Assembly: GCF_030042015.1 (NCBI RefSeq)
Contig: NZ_JASIAL010000331.1
Location: 1-35,826 of the forward strand
Length of the DNA stretch: 35,826 bases
Direction: 5' to 3'
Source: Trebonia sp030042015
GTDB taxonomy: Bacteria > Actinomycetota > Actinomycetes > Streptosporangiales > Streptosporangiaceae
Every line of letters begins with the position of its first letter. Position 1 is the stretch's first letter. Below, piece by piece: positions 8,445 to 16,451 of the stretch. The notes beneath the pieces are model-generated. The model did no database searches and had not been told where the DNA came from. It was given only the letters and a program-made list of their open reading frames with translations. The position numbers and the translations under genes were made by a program.

Positions 8445-9191
8445 GTGAATGAGCTGACCGGACGGGTTGCCCTGGTCACGGGTGCGGGCCGCACGATCGG
8501 CCGCGGCGTCGCGACCGCGCTCGCGGCGGCCGGGGCGGCCGTTGCCGTCAATGACCTCGACCCGGACTCGGCCAGGACGGTGGCTGTCGAGCTGCGGGCC
8601 GTCGGCGGGCCGACGGCCGCGGCGCCCGGCGACGTAACCGATCGTGAGTCCGTGCGGCGGATGGTCGATACCGCCGTCGAGGCTCTCGGGCCGGTCGACG
8701 TCTACGTGCACGCCGCCGGGATGCCTGTGAACGTGGAGGGCGTCAAGTTCCTCGACTCCGATCCGGACCAGTGGCCGGCCTGGATCGATCTCAACCTCTA
8801 TGCCGCGATGTACGGAACGCATGCCGTACTCGGAGGCATGTGCGACCGCGAATGGGGACGGATTATCGCGATATCGTCCTACGCCTCTCGCACCGGCAGT
8901 CACAACGGTTTGTCGGTCTACGGCGCGGCCAAGAGCGGCCTTGAAGGGTTCCTGCGGCATGTGGCCCTGGAAAGCGGGCCGTTCGGGGTTACCGTCAACG
9001 CGGTGGCCCTCGGCACGATGTCGTTCCTTCGGGGCGCCCCGGCCGACCCGGCGGCGGCCGGGGCGATCCCGATGCGCCGCCTGGGCACGCCCGAGGACGT
9101 CGGCAACCTGGTCGCGTTCCTGGCCTCGGACCGGGCCTCCTGGATCACCGGCCAGACCGTGCACCTCAACGGCGGGGCGTACATGACCTGA
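8445..9191 (+). CDS. Short-chain dehydrogenase/reductase (SDR)
   Basis: NAD(P)-dependent oxidoreductase of 248 aa. Rossmann motif TGAGRTIG is at residues 12-19, HAAG (a variant of NNAG) near 89-92, and the catalytic Ser144/145, Tyr159 and Lys163 lie in the SSY...SVYGAAKSG block. The C-terminal ITGQTVHLNGG is typical of FabG-like classical SDRs. The GTG start at 8445 has GAGGAG at 8431-8436, eight bases upstream; the longer open frame upstream lacks family similarity. It stands alone on the + strand, convergent with the amidohydrolase operon, and lacks the AT-rich GACGTC site seen in the main cluster. The substrate is unknown. Confidence 0.88.
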   Translation: MNELTGRVALVTGAGRTIGRGVATALAAAGAAVAVNDLDPDSARTVAVELRAVGGPTAAAPGDVTDRESVRRMVDTAVEALGPVDVYVHAAGMPVNVEGVKFLDSDPDQWPAWIDLNLYAAMYGTHAVLGGMCDREWGRIIAISSYASRTGSHNGLSVYGAAKSGLEGFLRHVALESGPFGVTVNAVALGTMSFLRGAPADPAAAGAIPMRRLGTPEDVGNLVAFLASDRASWITGQTVHLNGGAYMT

Positions 9192-9329
9192 CCGGCCGCC
9201 GACTCGTGCCCGCGGCAGTTCGCGATCTCGACCGGCTAGATCGGTCTCGCCGACCTCGTCCCGCGGCAGCACGCGGCCGCCGCGGTCACGGCCCTGGACT
9301 TCGACGGCCGACTGCGCGATCCGGCCGTG

Positions 9330-10334
9330 TCACGCCGTCGCCCAGGCGGTGTCAGCCGAGCTCAGGCGGTAGAGTGCCGCTGCCGTGCCGTGGAACAGCG
9401 CCGCTTTCTCGTCACGGGAGCAGCCGTCGGCGATGCGCTTGAATACGTTCCACAACGTGCGATAGGAACCAGCGAGCCGGTCCGGCGGAAAGTTGCTCGC
9501 GAATAGGCAACGCCGTACGCCGAAGCACTCGATGGCGTGCGCGTAGTATTTCCTGGTCTCGTCGGCGATCTGTGCCGACGACGGGGGCGTTCTGCGCTCG
9601 TGCCAGCCGAAGCCGGCGTATTCCGTGCCGAGGCCACTGAGCTTCAGGTACGTGTTCTGGAGCCGCGAAAGCGCGACGATGTCGGCCCGCCAGCGGGGCC
9701 ACAGCTCGTTGTGCCGCCCAGCCAACTCGCCGAGCCCGAAGATCCCCCCGAGATGGTCGATCACGAACGTCAACTCCGGCACCGCCTGGGCGGCAGCGAC
9801 GACATCGCCCAGCTGCGTCTGCAGCGCGTACACCTCGAAGGAAAGCCCGTGTGCGGCCAGCCGGGCCAGGCCGCGCCGGAAGCCCGGATCGCGCAGCAAA
9901 CCCGGATCTTCTGCCGGTTTGTGCAGCGGTGGAGCAACCATGTGCCGGATGCCGCGCAGCCGTCCCTTCCCGGCTTCTTCATGGGCGTCGAGTACAGCGT
10001 CGATGGCGTCGCCGACGGTGAGGTCGGCGTGCGCGACGATACCAGCGGCGATCCGCGTCGCGATGCCGCGCGCGGCCGCCGCGGCCGCCACGGCGACGGC
10101 GAACTCGGTCTCGCCTACTGGCCGCAACTCGGCCGGGCCGTCCGGGCGGTACCGCGAATGGCATTCGACGTAAACCGTCGCGGTGACCCGGTGGCCAGTC
10201 TCGAGGTCGGCGGCGAAGTCGTCGAGCAGATAGGTCGAGGGCTCCCACGGAACACCGGGTCCCCACAGGTGGTGGTGGGCGTCGATGATCTCAAGCCCGG
10301 GCTCAAGCACGTCCTCGAACTCGACCGCGGTCAT
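9330..10334 (-). CDS. Amidohydrolase family 2 metal-dependent hydrolase
   Basis: TIM-barrel hydrolase of 334 aa in the amidohydrolase_2 family, which includes 2-pyrone-4,6-dicarboxylate lactonase, sugar lactonases and decarboxylases. Seen motifs are IDAHHHLW (His20 and His22 as the HxH metal pair), VIDHLGG (His194) and FASNFPPD (Asp285, the usual catalytic acid/base). It is the last gene of a four-gene minus-strand operon (acyl-CoA dehydrogenase pair, SDR, hydrolase), and its ATG overlaps the SDR stop by ATGA. In that setting a lactone or ring-cleavage hydrolase role is plausible but inferred. Confidence 0.85.
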   Translation of the reverse strand: MTAVEFEDVLEPGLEIIDAHHHLWGPGVPWEPSTYLLDDFAADLETGHRVTATVYVECHSRYRPDGPAELRPVGETEFAVAVAAAAAARGIATRIAAGIVAHADLTVGDAIDAVLDAHEEAGKGRLRGIRHMVAPPLHKPAEDPGLLRDPGFRRGLARLAAHGLSFEVYALQTQLGDVVAAAQAVPELTFVIDHLGGIFGLGELAGRHNELWPRWRADIVALSRLQNTYLKLSGLGTEYAGFGWHERRTPPSSAQIADETRKYYAHAIECFGVRRCLFASNFPPDRLAGSYRTLWNVFKRIADGCSRDEKAALFHGTAAALYRLSSADTAWATA

Positions 10335-11314
10335 GATCGCCCGGCCTGGCTGCCTGGCCTGCCGAGGGTGCGCGCGGCCACGTCGCCGACCTGTTCGGAC
10401 GGGGTGAAGCCGAGGTCGCGCATGAGCACGGCGACCGACTCAGCGTACGTGGCGAAGGCGGTGAGCCCAGTCGTGGACGTGATCCTGTCGATGTGGTCCC
10501 GGACGTCTTCGGCCGTCAGGCCTGGGCTGACATAGCCGGAAGTCTCGGCGAACACCGACAGAGCCACCCGGCCGCCGGCGGCGGTCAGGGACTGGCCGGT
10601 GACCGCGCACTGCTCGTGGGCGAGGTACAGCGCCACGGCCGAGGTCTGATCTGGACGCAGGCTGGTCAGGATCCACCGCTTGAACTCCGACTCTGGCATC
10701 GCTTCCGCCAGCCGGCTGGCACTGCTGGGCAGGAGCACGTTGATCCGGATGCCGTGTTCGAGCGCTTCCTCGGCAAGGCAATGCGCCATCGCGACGTACG
10801 CCGCCTTGGCGGCGCTGTAGAAGGCGTTGCGCGAGATCCCGTACATCGAGGTCGAACCGACCAGCACCACGCGCCCGTAGTGCTGCGCCCGCAGCACCGG
10901 CCAAGCCTCGTCCAGCATCGCCCAGCCGGCGAAGATGTTGATGTCGAGCAGTTTCTGCAAGTGCTCGCGCCGCTCGTGGTCAAAGGGCACCCCGCCCAGT
11001 GACAGCCCGGCGTTGTGAACCAGGGCGTCAACCCGGCCGAAGTTCTCGATCGCGCACCGCACGGCGCCGCGCGCGCCGTCCTCGGTGGCCAGATCGGCGG
11101 TGTAGGCCACCGCCCGGCCGTTGTCGCGGCGGATCTCGGCCGCCACCTCTTCGGCGACGGTCGCGTCATGCCCCTCCCCGGCGATCCCGGCGCCGTTGTC
11201 GCTTACCACGACCTGGGCGCCGCGCGCGGCGAACTCCCGGCAATGGGAATAGCCCATGCCCCGGCCGCCGCCGGTGACCACGACGACGCGGCCGTCGAAG
11301 CGCAGCTCGGTCAT
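10331..11314 (-). CDS. SDR-family hydroxyacyl-CoA dehydrogenase-like enzyme
   Basis: Classical SDR of 327 aa, longer than the usual 250. Residues 1-215 carry TGGGRGMG (14-21), HNAG (100-103), Ser154/156, Tyr166 and Lys170. The first half resembles the 3-hydroxyacyl-CoA dehydrogenase domain of multifunctional enzyme type 2. The C-terminal 80-90 residues (SVFAETSGYVSPGLTAEDV onward) form an extra segment also seen in that group. It lies between the acyl-CoA dehydrogenase pair and the amidohydrolase, overlapping both by four bases (ATGA), so a beta-oxidation-type dehydrogenation of a CoA ester is the best inference. Confidence 0.83.
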   Translation of the reverse strand: MTELRFDGRVVVVTGGGRGMGYSHCREFAARGAQVVVSDNGAGIAGEGHDATVAEEVAAEIRRDNGRAVAYTADLATEDGARGAVRCAIENFGRVDALVHNAGLSLGGVPFDHERREHLQKLLDINIFAGWAMLDEAWPVLRAQHYGRVVLVGSTSMYGISRNAFYSAAKAAYVAMAHCLAEEALEHGIRINVLLPSSASRLAEAMPESEFKRWILTSLRPDQTSAVALYLAHEQCAVTGQSLTAAGGRVALSVFAETSGYVSPGLTAEDVRDHIDRITSTTGLTAFATYAESVAVLMRDLGFTPSEQVGDVAARTLGRPGSQAGRS

Positions 11315-12633
11315 GGCCGCACCGCCGCCGCCCGGGCGCCGCTCGCCGACGTGGGCCCGGTGCCGGTGCCGGCGCCGATGTCAGTGCCGGTGCCGGCCGC
11401 GGGTCCGAACGGGCGCGGGACGGTGTTCTGCCGCAGCTGATTGAACGGGACGTCGCGGTCGTCGCGGGGTTCCTTCGGCAACCCGAGCACCCGCTCGGCT
11501 ACCGCGTTCAGCTGCATCTCGGTAGTGCCGCCGCCGATCCCGTGACTCCACAGCCGGTTCATGCCCCAGACGTGCCCCTCCGCTGGCGTCCAGGCCACGG
11601 CCCGGGGGCCGGCCACCTGCGTGCCGATCTCGCCGCGGCGAATGTCGGCGAGCCCGCTCATGCCCTTAAGCAGCGCGGCCGCGGTCGGTGGCATCGCGGC
11701 GGCCCGCATTGCCGCGGTCACCCGTCTGACAAGGAGGGCTTGCACGATCGACAGCGTCCAGCTTTCCCCGATCAGAGTGCGGACGTGCGAATCGCCCTCG
11801 ATGCCACGGGCGGCTGCGAGGTTCAGGAGGCCGCGATCGACCGCAAGCCCGCCGTCGGTGCCGCCCTGATGGCTGCCGAGGTGCCAGCCGCGGCCGATGG
11901 CCGTTCGCTCGTTCTTCATGACCGTCCGCGCGACCCGCCAGCCGTCGTTCACGCCGCCGACGACCTGCTCCCGCGGTACCACGACGTCGTCGAGGAACTC
12001 CTGGCAGAAGTACTGCGTGCCGTCGGTCAGCGTGAGCGGGCGGATGTCGATGCCGGGGGACGCCATCGGCACGACGAACATGGTGAGGCCTGCGTGCTTG
12101 GGCACGGTCGGGTCCGTGCGGGCCAGGCAGATACCGTAGTCGGAGTAGTTTCCGCCGGTCGTCCAGATCTTGGCGCCGTGGATTCGCCAGCTGTCGCCAT
12201 CGCGTTCGGCGCGGGTCAGCAGCCCGGCGAGGTCTGACCCGCCACTCGGCTCGGACAGCAGCTGGCACCAGATGTGATCGCCGTTGAGAATGCGCGGGAT
12301 GTGCTCGCGTTTGAGCCGCGCACTGGCGTGGGTGAGCAGCGTCGGGATCACGATGTTGAACGCGTTGCCGAACACCTCGGGCATCCGGTACGTCGCGGCC
12401 TCCTCCCGCAGCACGTCCTCGTGCTCCGCGGTGAGGCCCAGGCCGCCGTACTCGACCGGCACCGATGGCCCGGTGACGCGCCCGGCCCACAACGTCCGCT
12501 GGATCGCGCGGTCGCGGGCGACGGCGGCCGGATGCCACTCAAGGTACGGCTCGTGCGGCGCCCGGCGGGGCACGTGTCCGGACAGCCACGCGCGGACGCG
12601 TTCGCGGTACGCGCCGAGGCTCTCCGCTGCCAT
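11311..12633 (-). CDS. Acyl-CoA dehydrogenase, larger subunit of a probable heteromeric pair
   Basis: FAD-dependent acyl-CoA dehydrogenase of 440 aa. The middle domain has QLLSEPSGGSDLAG and KIWTTGGNYSDYG, and the C-terminal domain contains a SHGIGGGTTEMQ block. Where single-subunit family members have the catalytic Glu (YEGTSEIQ) this protein has Gly (GGGTTEMQ), as in some mycobacterial sterol-type heteromeric enzymes that place the base elsewhere. The start ATG 12633 shares one base with the upstream stop (TGATG). An upstream in-frame start at 12675 would overlap the partner gene by 43 bp and is less likely. The C-terminus is a low-complexity Gly/Thr/Ala tail encoded by GTGCCG-like repeats. 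Confidence 0.87.
   Translation of the reverse strand: MAAESLGAYRERVRAWLSGHVPRRAPHEPYLEWHPAAVARDRAIQRTLWAGRVTGPSVPVEYGGLGLTAEHEDVLREEAATYRMPEVFGNAFNIVIPTLLTHASARLKREHIPRILNGDHIWCQLLSEPSGGSDLAGLLTRAERDGDSWRIHGAKIWTTGGNYSDYGICLARTDPTVPKHAGLTMFVVPMASPGIDIRPLTLTDGTQYFCQEFLDDVVVPREQVVGGVNDGWRVARTVMKNERTAIGRGWHLGSHQGGTDGGLAVDRGLLNLAAARGIEGDSHVRTLIGESWTLSIVQALLVRRVTAAMRAAAMPPTAAALLKGMSGLADIRRGEIGTQVAGPRAVAWTPAEGHVWGMNRLWSHGIGGGTTEMQLNAVAERVLGLPKEPRDDRDVPFNQLRQNTVPRPFGPAAGTGTDIGAGTGTGPTSASGARAAAVRP
11342..11403. repeat. Short imperfect GTGCCG-type tandem repeat in dehydrogenase tail
   Basis: The stretch contains several near-copies of GTGCCGG/GCGCCG and encodes the Gly-Thr-Gly-Thr tail of the acyl-CoA dehydrogenase. 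It looks like replication slippage within a non-essential C-terminus. Confidence 0.4.
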
Positions 12634-13766
12634 CACGCCGCCCATCCCGCGACGAGGTCCACCAGCGAGCGGCAATGCTCGTCAGGACTGCCGAACAGCT
12701 GCTCATTGCTGATCGCCCGGCGGAAATACAGGTGAAGGTCGTAGTCCCAGGTCATCCCCAGGCCGCCGGTCAGCTGGACGCAGTCGTGCAAGATGGTTGT
12801 GGCCCACTTGCCGACGAAGGCCTTGGCCGCGCGCACGGCCACCGCCGCGTCTGGCTGTTCGTGCTGGACGGCCCTGGCGGCGTACGCGGTGACGGCGAAC
12901 GCGCCTTCGAGGCGAATCCGGTGCGCGGCCATGCGGTGTTTCAGCGCCTGGTAGGAGCCGATCGGGCGACCGAACGCGACCCGGTCCCTGGTGTAGGCGA
13001 CGGTCAGCTCGAGCCCGCGATCGGCAACGCCGACCGTCTCCGCGCACTGCAGGACGAGCGCCAGCTGCAGCTGGCGCTCCACGCAGCCGCGGCCGTCGTG
13101 GTCGGTGCACATCGCCGCGGCCGCGTCCGCGACGGCACCGTCGAAGCTGACGGTGGCGGTACGTCGTGCCAGGTCAAGGCACTCAAGCGGCTCGATCCGC
13201 ACTCCGGGGGCAGGCGCCGGCAGCAGGAACTGGACCGGGCGGCCGGACAGCGACGCGGTCACCAGCAGGACGCCGACGGCCGGCGCGTCCACCACGTACC
13301 GGCTGATCCCGTGGAGAACATAGCCGTTCGGCGCCGCCGACGCGGTGATGCTCGCGGTCCCTGGCGCCCCAGGCGCCCCAGGCGCCCCGGCCCAGGTCCC
13401 GATCACATCTCCTGTCACGAGGGCGGGCAGGTAGCGCTGCCGCAGGTCCGCCGACCCGCACCGCGCGAGGGCAGCCGCGACGAGGTTCGTGGACGCAAAC
13501 GGGCCGGGGTGCACCATGCGGCCAAGTTCCTCCGCCACGATCGTGAGGTCGACCAGCGGTTCGGCCGAAACGCTCGCGCCGCCGTACTCGGCCGGCACGG
13601 CCATGCCGTACCAGCCCAGGGCACCGCCCCGTGTCCAGGTCTCCTGGTCATAGCCCACCGGGTCGCCGATGAGCTCCCGCACTCGCGACAGCGGGCAGTG
13701 CTGTTCGAGCACACGCCGACAGGTCTCCCGGGCCAGGCGTTGCTCCGCGGTCAGCTGCCAGTCCAC
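12633..13766 (-). CDS. Acyl-CoA dehydrogenase, smaller subunit of a probable heteromeric pair
   Basis: Acyl-CoA dehydrogenase-fold protein of 377 aa with the N-terminal helical domain (MDWQLTAEQRLARETC), VPAEYGG, and the C-terminal RVAFGRPIGSYQALKHRMA and QLTGGLGMTWDYDLHLYFRRA blocks. The normal SEPxxGSD segment in the middle domain is degenerate, and the catalytic Glu position reads LFGSPDEH (Phe for Glu). This suggests the non-catalytic or half-site partner of the adjacent dehydrogenase, like FadE/ChsE pairs in mycobacterial sterol side-chain degradation. The GTG start has GGAAGG seven bases upstream. It is the first gene of the minus-strand operon, 84 bp from the GACGTC site near 13850. 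Confidence 0.85.
   Translation of the reverse strand: MDWQLTAEQRLARETCRRVLEQHCPLSRVRELIGDPVGYDQETWTRGGALGWYGMAVPAEYGGASVSAEPLVDLTIVAEELGRMVHPGPFASTNLVAAALARCGSADLRQRYLPALVTGDVIGTWAGAPGAPGAPGTASITASAAPNGYVLHGISRYVVDAPAVGVLLVTASLSGRPVQFLLPAPAPGVRIEPLECLDLARRTATVSFDGAVADAAAAMCTDHDGRGCVERQLQLALVLQCAETVGVADRGLELTVAYTRDRVAFGRPIGSYQALKHRMAAHRIRLEGAFAVTAYAARAVQHEQPDAAVAVRAAKAFVGKWATTILHDCVQLTGGLGMTWDYDLHLYFRRAISNEQLFGSPDEHCRSLVDLVAGWAA
13363..13389. repeat. Three 9-bp tandem repeats inside dehydrogenase gene
   Basis: GGCGCCCCA occurs twice and GGCGCCCCG once in direct succession. On the minus strand they encode a (Gly-Ala-Pro)3 stretch in the middle domain of the small acyl-CoA dehydrogenase subunit. 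The unit keeps frame, so copy-number change would alter only loop length. Confidence 0.75.
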
Positions 13767-13839
13767 GCGGATCCCTTCCTGCAGGCGTTAACACATCGGC
13801 CATCGGCGAGGGCTCTCGGCTCACGACCACCATAACCGT

Positions 13840-13867
13840 TATTGATATAGACGTCGAGTAATTTTTT
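13840..13867. promoter_or_regulatory. AT-rich GACGTC element, copy 1 (divergent promoter)
   Basis: GACGTC at 13850-13855 is flanked by TTGATATA on the left and an A/T-rich run with six T residues (13862-13867) on the right, in an otherwise GC-rich region. It lies between the divergent starts of the acyl-CoA dehydrogenase operon (13766) and the P450 operon (13906). It is one of five such intergenic sites, interpreted as an operator overlapping promoters. Confidence 0.6.
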
Positions 13868-13905
13868 GACCATGATGGAACCGGGAAGCGAGCGAGAGGC
13901 GCCCG

Positions 13906-15111
13906 ATGATGGAAGCAGACACTGCGGTGCGGCAGCCGGCGGGGACGTACCTGCCGTCGAGCGGTTCCAGCGACACCGATCCGTTCTCGCTGATCGAGCA
14001 GATCGGCAGCCGACCCCCGTTCTGGTTCGAGGACGGCGCGGACGCCGGCGGCGGCTACTGGGTTGTCACCCGGTTCCAGGACGCCCGCGAGGTGCAGCAA
14101 GACCCCGCGACATTCTCCGCCATCGACGCCGCCGTCCCATGGGTGGTACTCGACCAGCCGCTGCTGCCGAGCTTCGCCGATCCGCCGACGGTGCAGCGGT
14201 ACCGGAAGATCTTGATCCCGCGCATGTCGCCTACGGTGATCGAGCCGCTCAGGCCGCACATGGAACGGACATGCGAGGCGATCCTTGACCGGTTCGCCGC
14301 GGCCGGGCACTGCGACGTCGTGGCGGAGTTCGCCCAGGTGTTCCCGCTCGCGATCTTCCTCGAGCTATTCGGAATGCCGGAGGACGGCCGGCCGGAGTTC
14401 ATCTTCTGGACGCACAAGTGGCACCACGACCGCAAGGAGCAGCCGGCGGCGTGGGCGCGCATCCGCGAGATCGTGGCGCGCCACCTGCAGGCCAAGCTGT
14501 CCGATCCGGGCGGCGACCTCCTCACCGCGATCGCGACGGCGACGACGGGAGACGACCCGATATCGATGGACGACGCGGTCAACCTGGCGTCGACGGTATT
14601 CCTGGGCGGCCTGGACACCGTTCCGTCGCTCATCACCTGGTCGCTGCGGCACCTGGCGCTGCAACCGGAGCTGCGGGCGGCCCTGCTGGCGGACCCGGCG
14701 CTGGCCGAGAGAGCGGTCGAGGAGTTCCTGCGGATGTACTCGATCACCGATCCGCGCCGGCGGGTCACGAAGAACACCGACTTCCACGGTGCCGCGATGC
14801 GGGCGGGCGATCGCGTCGTCGTGTCGACCGCGTGCGCCGATCGCGATCCTGACGCATTCGCCGACGCCGGGCGGGCACGGCTCGACCGCCCGGTCAACCC
14901 GCACATGGCCTTCGGGCTGGCCGCGCATCGCTGCCTGGGCATCCACCTGGCCCGGCCGGAGCTGGCGACCGCACTCACCAAATGGCATGAGCGCATCCCC
15001 GACTACGCGATCGCGCCGGGCGCCCGGCTGTCGTTCAAGGCCGGCGTGCTCAGCATCGAGTCGCTCCCGCTGGTCTGGGCGGTGCCGCAAACTTCGGCCG
15101 ATAGGGGCTGA
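13906..15111 (+). CDS. Cytochrome P450 monooxygenase
   Basis: Soluble bacterial class I-type P450 of 401 aa. The haem-binding loop AFGLAAHRCLG places the thiolate ligand at Cys343. The K-helix ExxR is EEFLR, and the I-helix oxygen-activation motif is LGGLDTV with acidic Asp and Thr. No reductase or ferredoxin gene is visible nearby, so electron partners must be encoded elsewhere. There are two adjacent ATGs (13906 and 13909); GAGAGG at 13894-13899 serves either. It is divergent from the acyl-CoA dehydrogenase operon across GACGTC copy 1 and is followed 6 bp later by a beta-hydroxyacid dehydrogenase. Hydroxylation of the cluster's unknown substrate is inferred. Confidence 0.93.
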   Translation: MMEADTAVRQPAGTYLPSSGSSDTDPFSLIEQIGSRPPFWFEDGADAGGGYWVVTRFQDAREVQQDPATFSAIDAAVPWVVLDQPLLPSFADPPTVQRYRKILIPRMSPTVIEPLRPHMERTCEAILDRFAAAGHCDVVAEFAQVFPLAIFLELFGMPEDGRPEFIFWTHKWHHDRKEQPAAWARIREIVARHLQAKLSDPGGDLLTAIATATTGDDPISMDDAVNLASTVFLGGLDTVPSLITWSLRHLALQPELRAALLADPALAERAVEEFLRMYSITDPRRRVTKNTDFHGAAMRAGDRVVVSTACADRDPDAFADAGRARLDRPVNPHMAFGLAAHRCLGIHLARPELATALTKWHERIPDYAIAPGARLSFKAGVLSIESLPLVWAVPQTSADRG

Positions 15112-15117
15112 CCAAAC

Positions 15118-16011
15118 GTGGGCGAAGATCGGATTGGCATCATCGGCCTCGGGGACCAAGGTGCTCCCATGGCCCGCAGGCTGATCGCCGCGGGGATACC
15201 TCTCGGGTTCATCGCCCGTCGTCCCGAGGTGGTGGCCGAGTTCTCGGCGCTGGGCGCGCGCCATTACGAGAGCGGCCGTGAGCTCGCGGAGAACATCGAT
15301 GTCCTCCTCGTGGTCGTGGTCGACGACGCGCAGGTGCGCGACGTGCTGGTCGGCCAGGGCGTGATCGACGGCTTGGCGGCGGGCAGCGTGATCGTCATTC
15401 ACAGCACCGTGCACCCGGACACCTGCCGGGAGATGGCCGACCTCGCCGGCCGTCGCGGGGTCGAGCTCATCGACGCGCCGGTCACCGGCGGGCCGCAGCG
15501 ATCGCGCGACGGAACGCTGACGATGCCCGTCGGCTGCGACCGGCCCGAAACGTTGCAGCGGGTCCGCCCGCTGCTGCTCAACATGGCGACGACCGTGGAG
15601 CGGCTCGGCCCGCTGGGCGCCGGGGAGGCGACGAAGCTGCTGAACAACTTCTTCTACGCCGCCCACTGTGTCACCGCCCTCGACACCGAGCACCTGCTCG
15701 ATCTGCTCGGCATCGACAAGAACGTGGCGGCCGCCATCCTGCCGTCCTGTTCTGGCTCCAGCGACGTGCTCCGCCAGCGGGCGACGGCCGAGATCGCGTT
15801 CCGTCCGCTCGACCACGCGAAGGGGCTTGAGTACGCGCGCAACGTGCTCAAGAAGGACGTGCGCCTGTTCCTGGAGGTCGCGCACTCCCGCGGGATCGAC
15901 ATGGAACGGGACTTCGGCGCGAGCATGCAGATCGTGCGGGTGTCGCTCGAACGGGGCCACCCGCCGGGGACGCCGCACCCGCAGTCAGTCACCCCGGATG
16001 GATCGCAGTGA
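15118..16011 (+). CDS. NAD(P)-dependent beta-hydroxyacid dehydrogenase (3-hydroxyisobutyrate dehydrogenase family)
   Basis: 297-aa oxidoreductase with an N-terminal Rossmann fold (GIIGLGDQGAPMA, residues 7-19), the substrate-loop motif DAPVTGGPQ (119-127) and the catalytic Lys173 in GAGEATKLLNN. The family oxidises 3-hydroxyisobutyrate, tartronate semialdehyde partners and similar hydroxyacids. The variant VTGGP replaces the usual VSGG. The GTG start follows AGGGG by about ten bases. It is located between the P450 and a SnoaL-like protein, and its stop overlaps the next GTG (GTGA). It might oxidise an alcohol introduced by the P450, but this is inference. Confidence 0.88.
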   Translation: MGEDRIGIIGLGDQGAPMARRLIAAGIPLGFIARRPEVVAEFSALGARHYESGRELAENIDVLLVVVVDDAQVRDVLVGQGVIDGLAAGSVIVIHSTVHPDTCREMADLAGRRGVELIDAPVTGGPQRSRDGTLTMPVGCDRPETLQRVRPLLLNMATTVERLGPLGAGEATKLLNNFFYAAHCVTALDTEHLLDLLGIDKNVAAAILPSCSGSSDVLRQRATAEIAFRPLDHAKGLEYARNVLKKDVRLFLEVAHSRGIDMERDFGASMQIVRVSLERGHPPGTPHPQSVTPDGSQ

Positions 16012-16451
16012 CGAGCGAGCCGGATGTTCGCGGTTGCCTCGAGCGGCTCGCGCACATTCACGCGATCACCGAGCTGAAGGCCCGGTACTTCCGGTTCCTC
16101 GACACCCAGCAATGGGATCTGTGGCGCGAATTGTTCGCTGACGACGTCCGGTTCCAGTTCCGGGAGGAAGAACTCGTGGGTGCCGACGCGCTCGTCAAGT
16201 ATGTCGCGGCCCACTTGCGGGACGCGGTCACCGTGCACCACGGCCATACGCCCGAGATCTCGCTGATTTCTCCGGTCAGCGCGCGCGGTATCTGGCCGAT
16301 GGAGGACATCTTGCGATTTCCCGATGGCCGCGTCAGGCACGGCTACGGGCACTATCACGAAACCTACGAGCGGCCGGGCGACGAGTGGCGCATCAAGACG
16401 ATGAAGCTGACGCGTCTGCGAGTCGACGACTTTGCCCCGGGGACGGCGTGA
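16008..16451 (+). CDS. SnoaL-like (NTF2-fold) protein
   Basis: Small cone-fold protein of 147 aa. It starts with the pattern HAITELKARYFRFLDTQQWDLWRELFADDV typical of SnoaL-like polyketide-cyclase/ketosteroid-isomerase relatives, and ends with DEWRIKTMKLTRLRV. Family members act as isomerases, dehydratases, hydrolases or binding proteins. His-rich VTVHHGHTPEI may line the pocket. It is the third gene of the P450 operon, coupled by a GTGA overlap, and overlaps the convergent molybdoenzyme gene by 59 bp at the 3' end. Confidence 0.82.
   Translation: MTSEPDVRGCLERLAHIHAITELKARYFRFLDTQQWDLWRELFADDVRFQFREEELVGADALVKYVAAHLRDAVTVHHGHTPEISLISPVSARGIWPMEDILRFPDGRVRHGYGHYHETYERPGDEWRIKTMKLTRLRVDDFAPGTA

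Noticed and set aside
9192..9329. Remnant gene or terminator between the SDR and the amidohydrolase
   Set aside because: Only short GC-rich self-complementary pieces such as repeated CCGCGG are present, with no T-run and no recognisable coding remnant.
14365..15978. Minus-strand open frame of 537 codons opposite the P450 and hydroxyacid dehydrogenase
   Set aside because: Both + strand genes carry full catalytic motifs; the antisense product has none.
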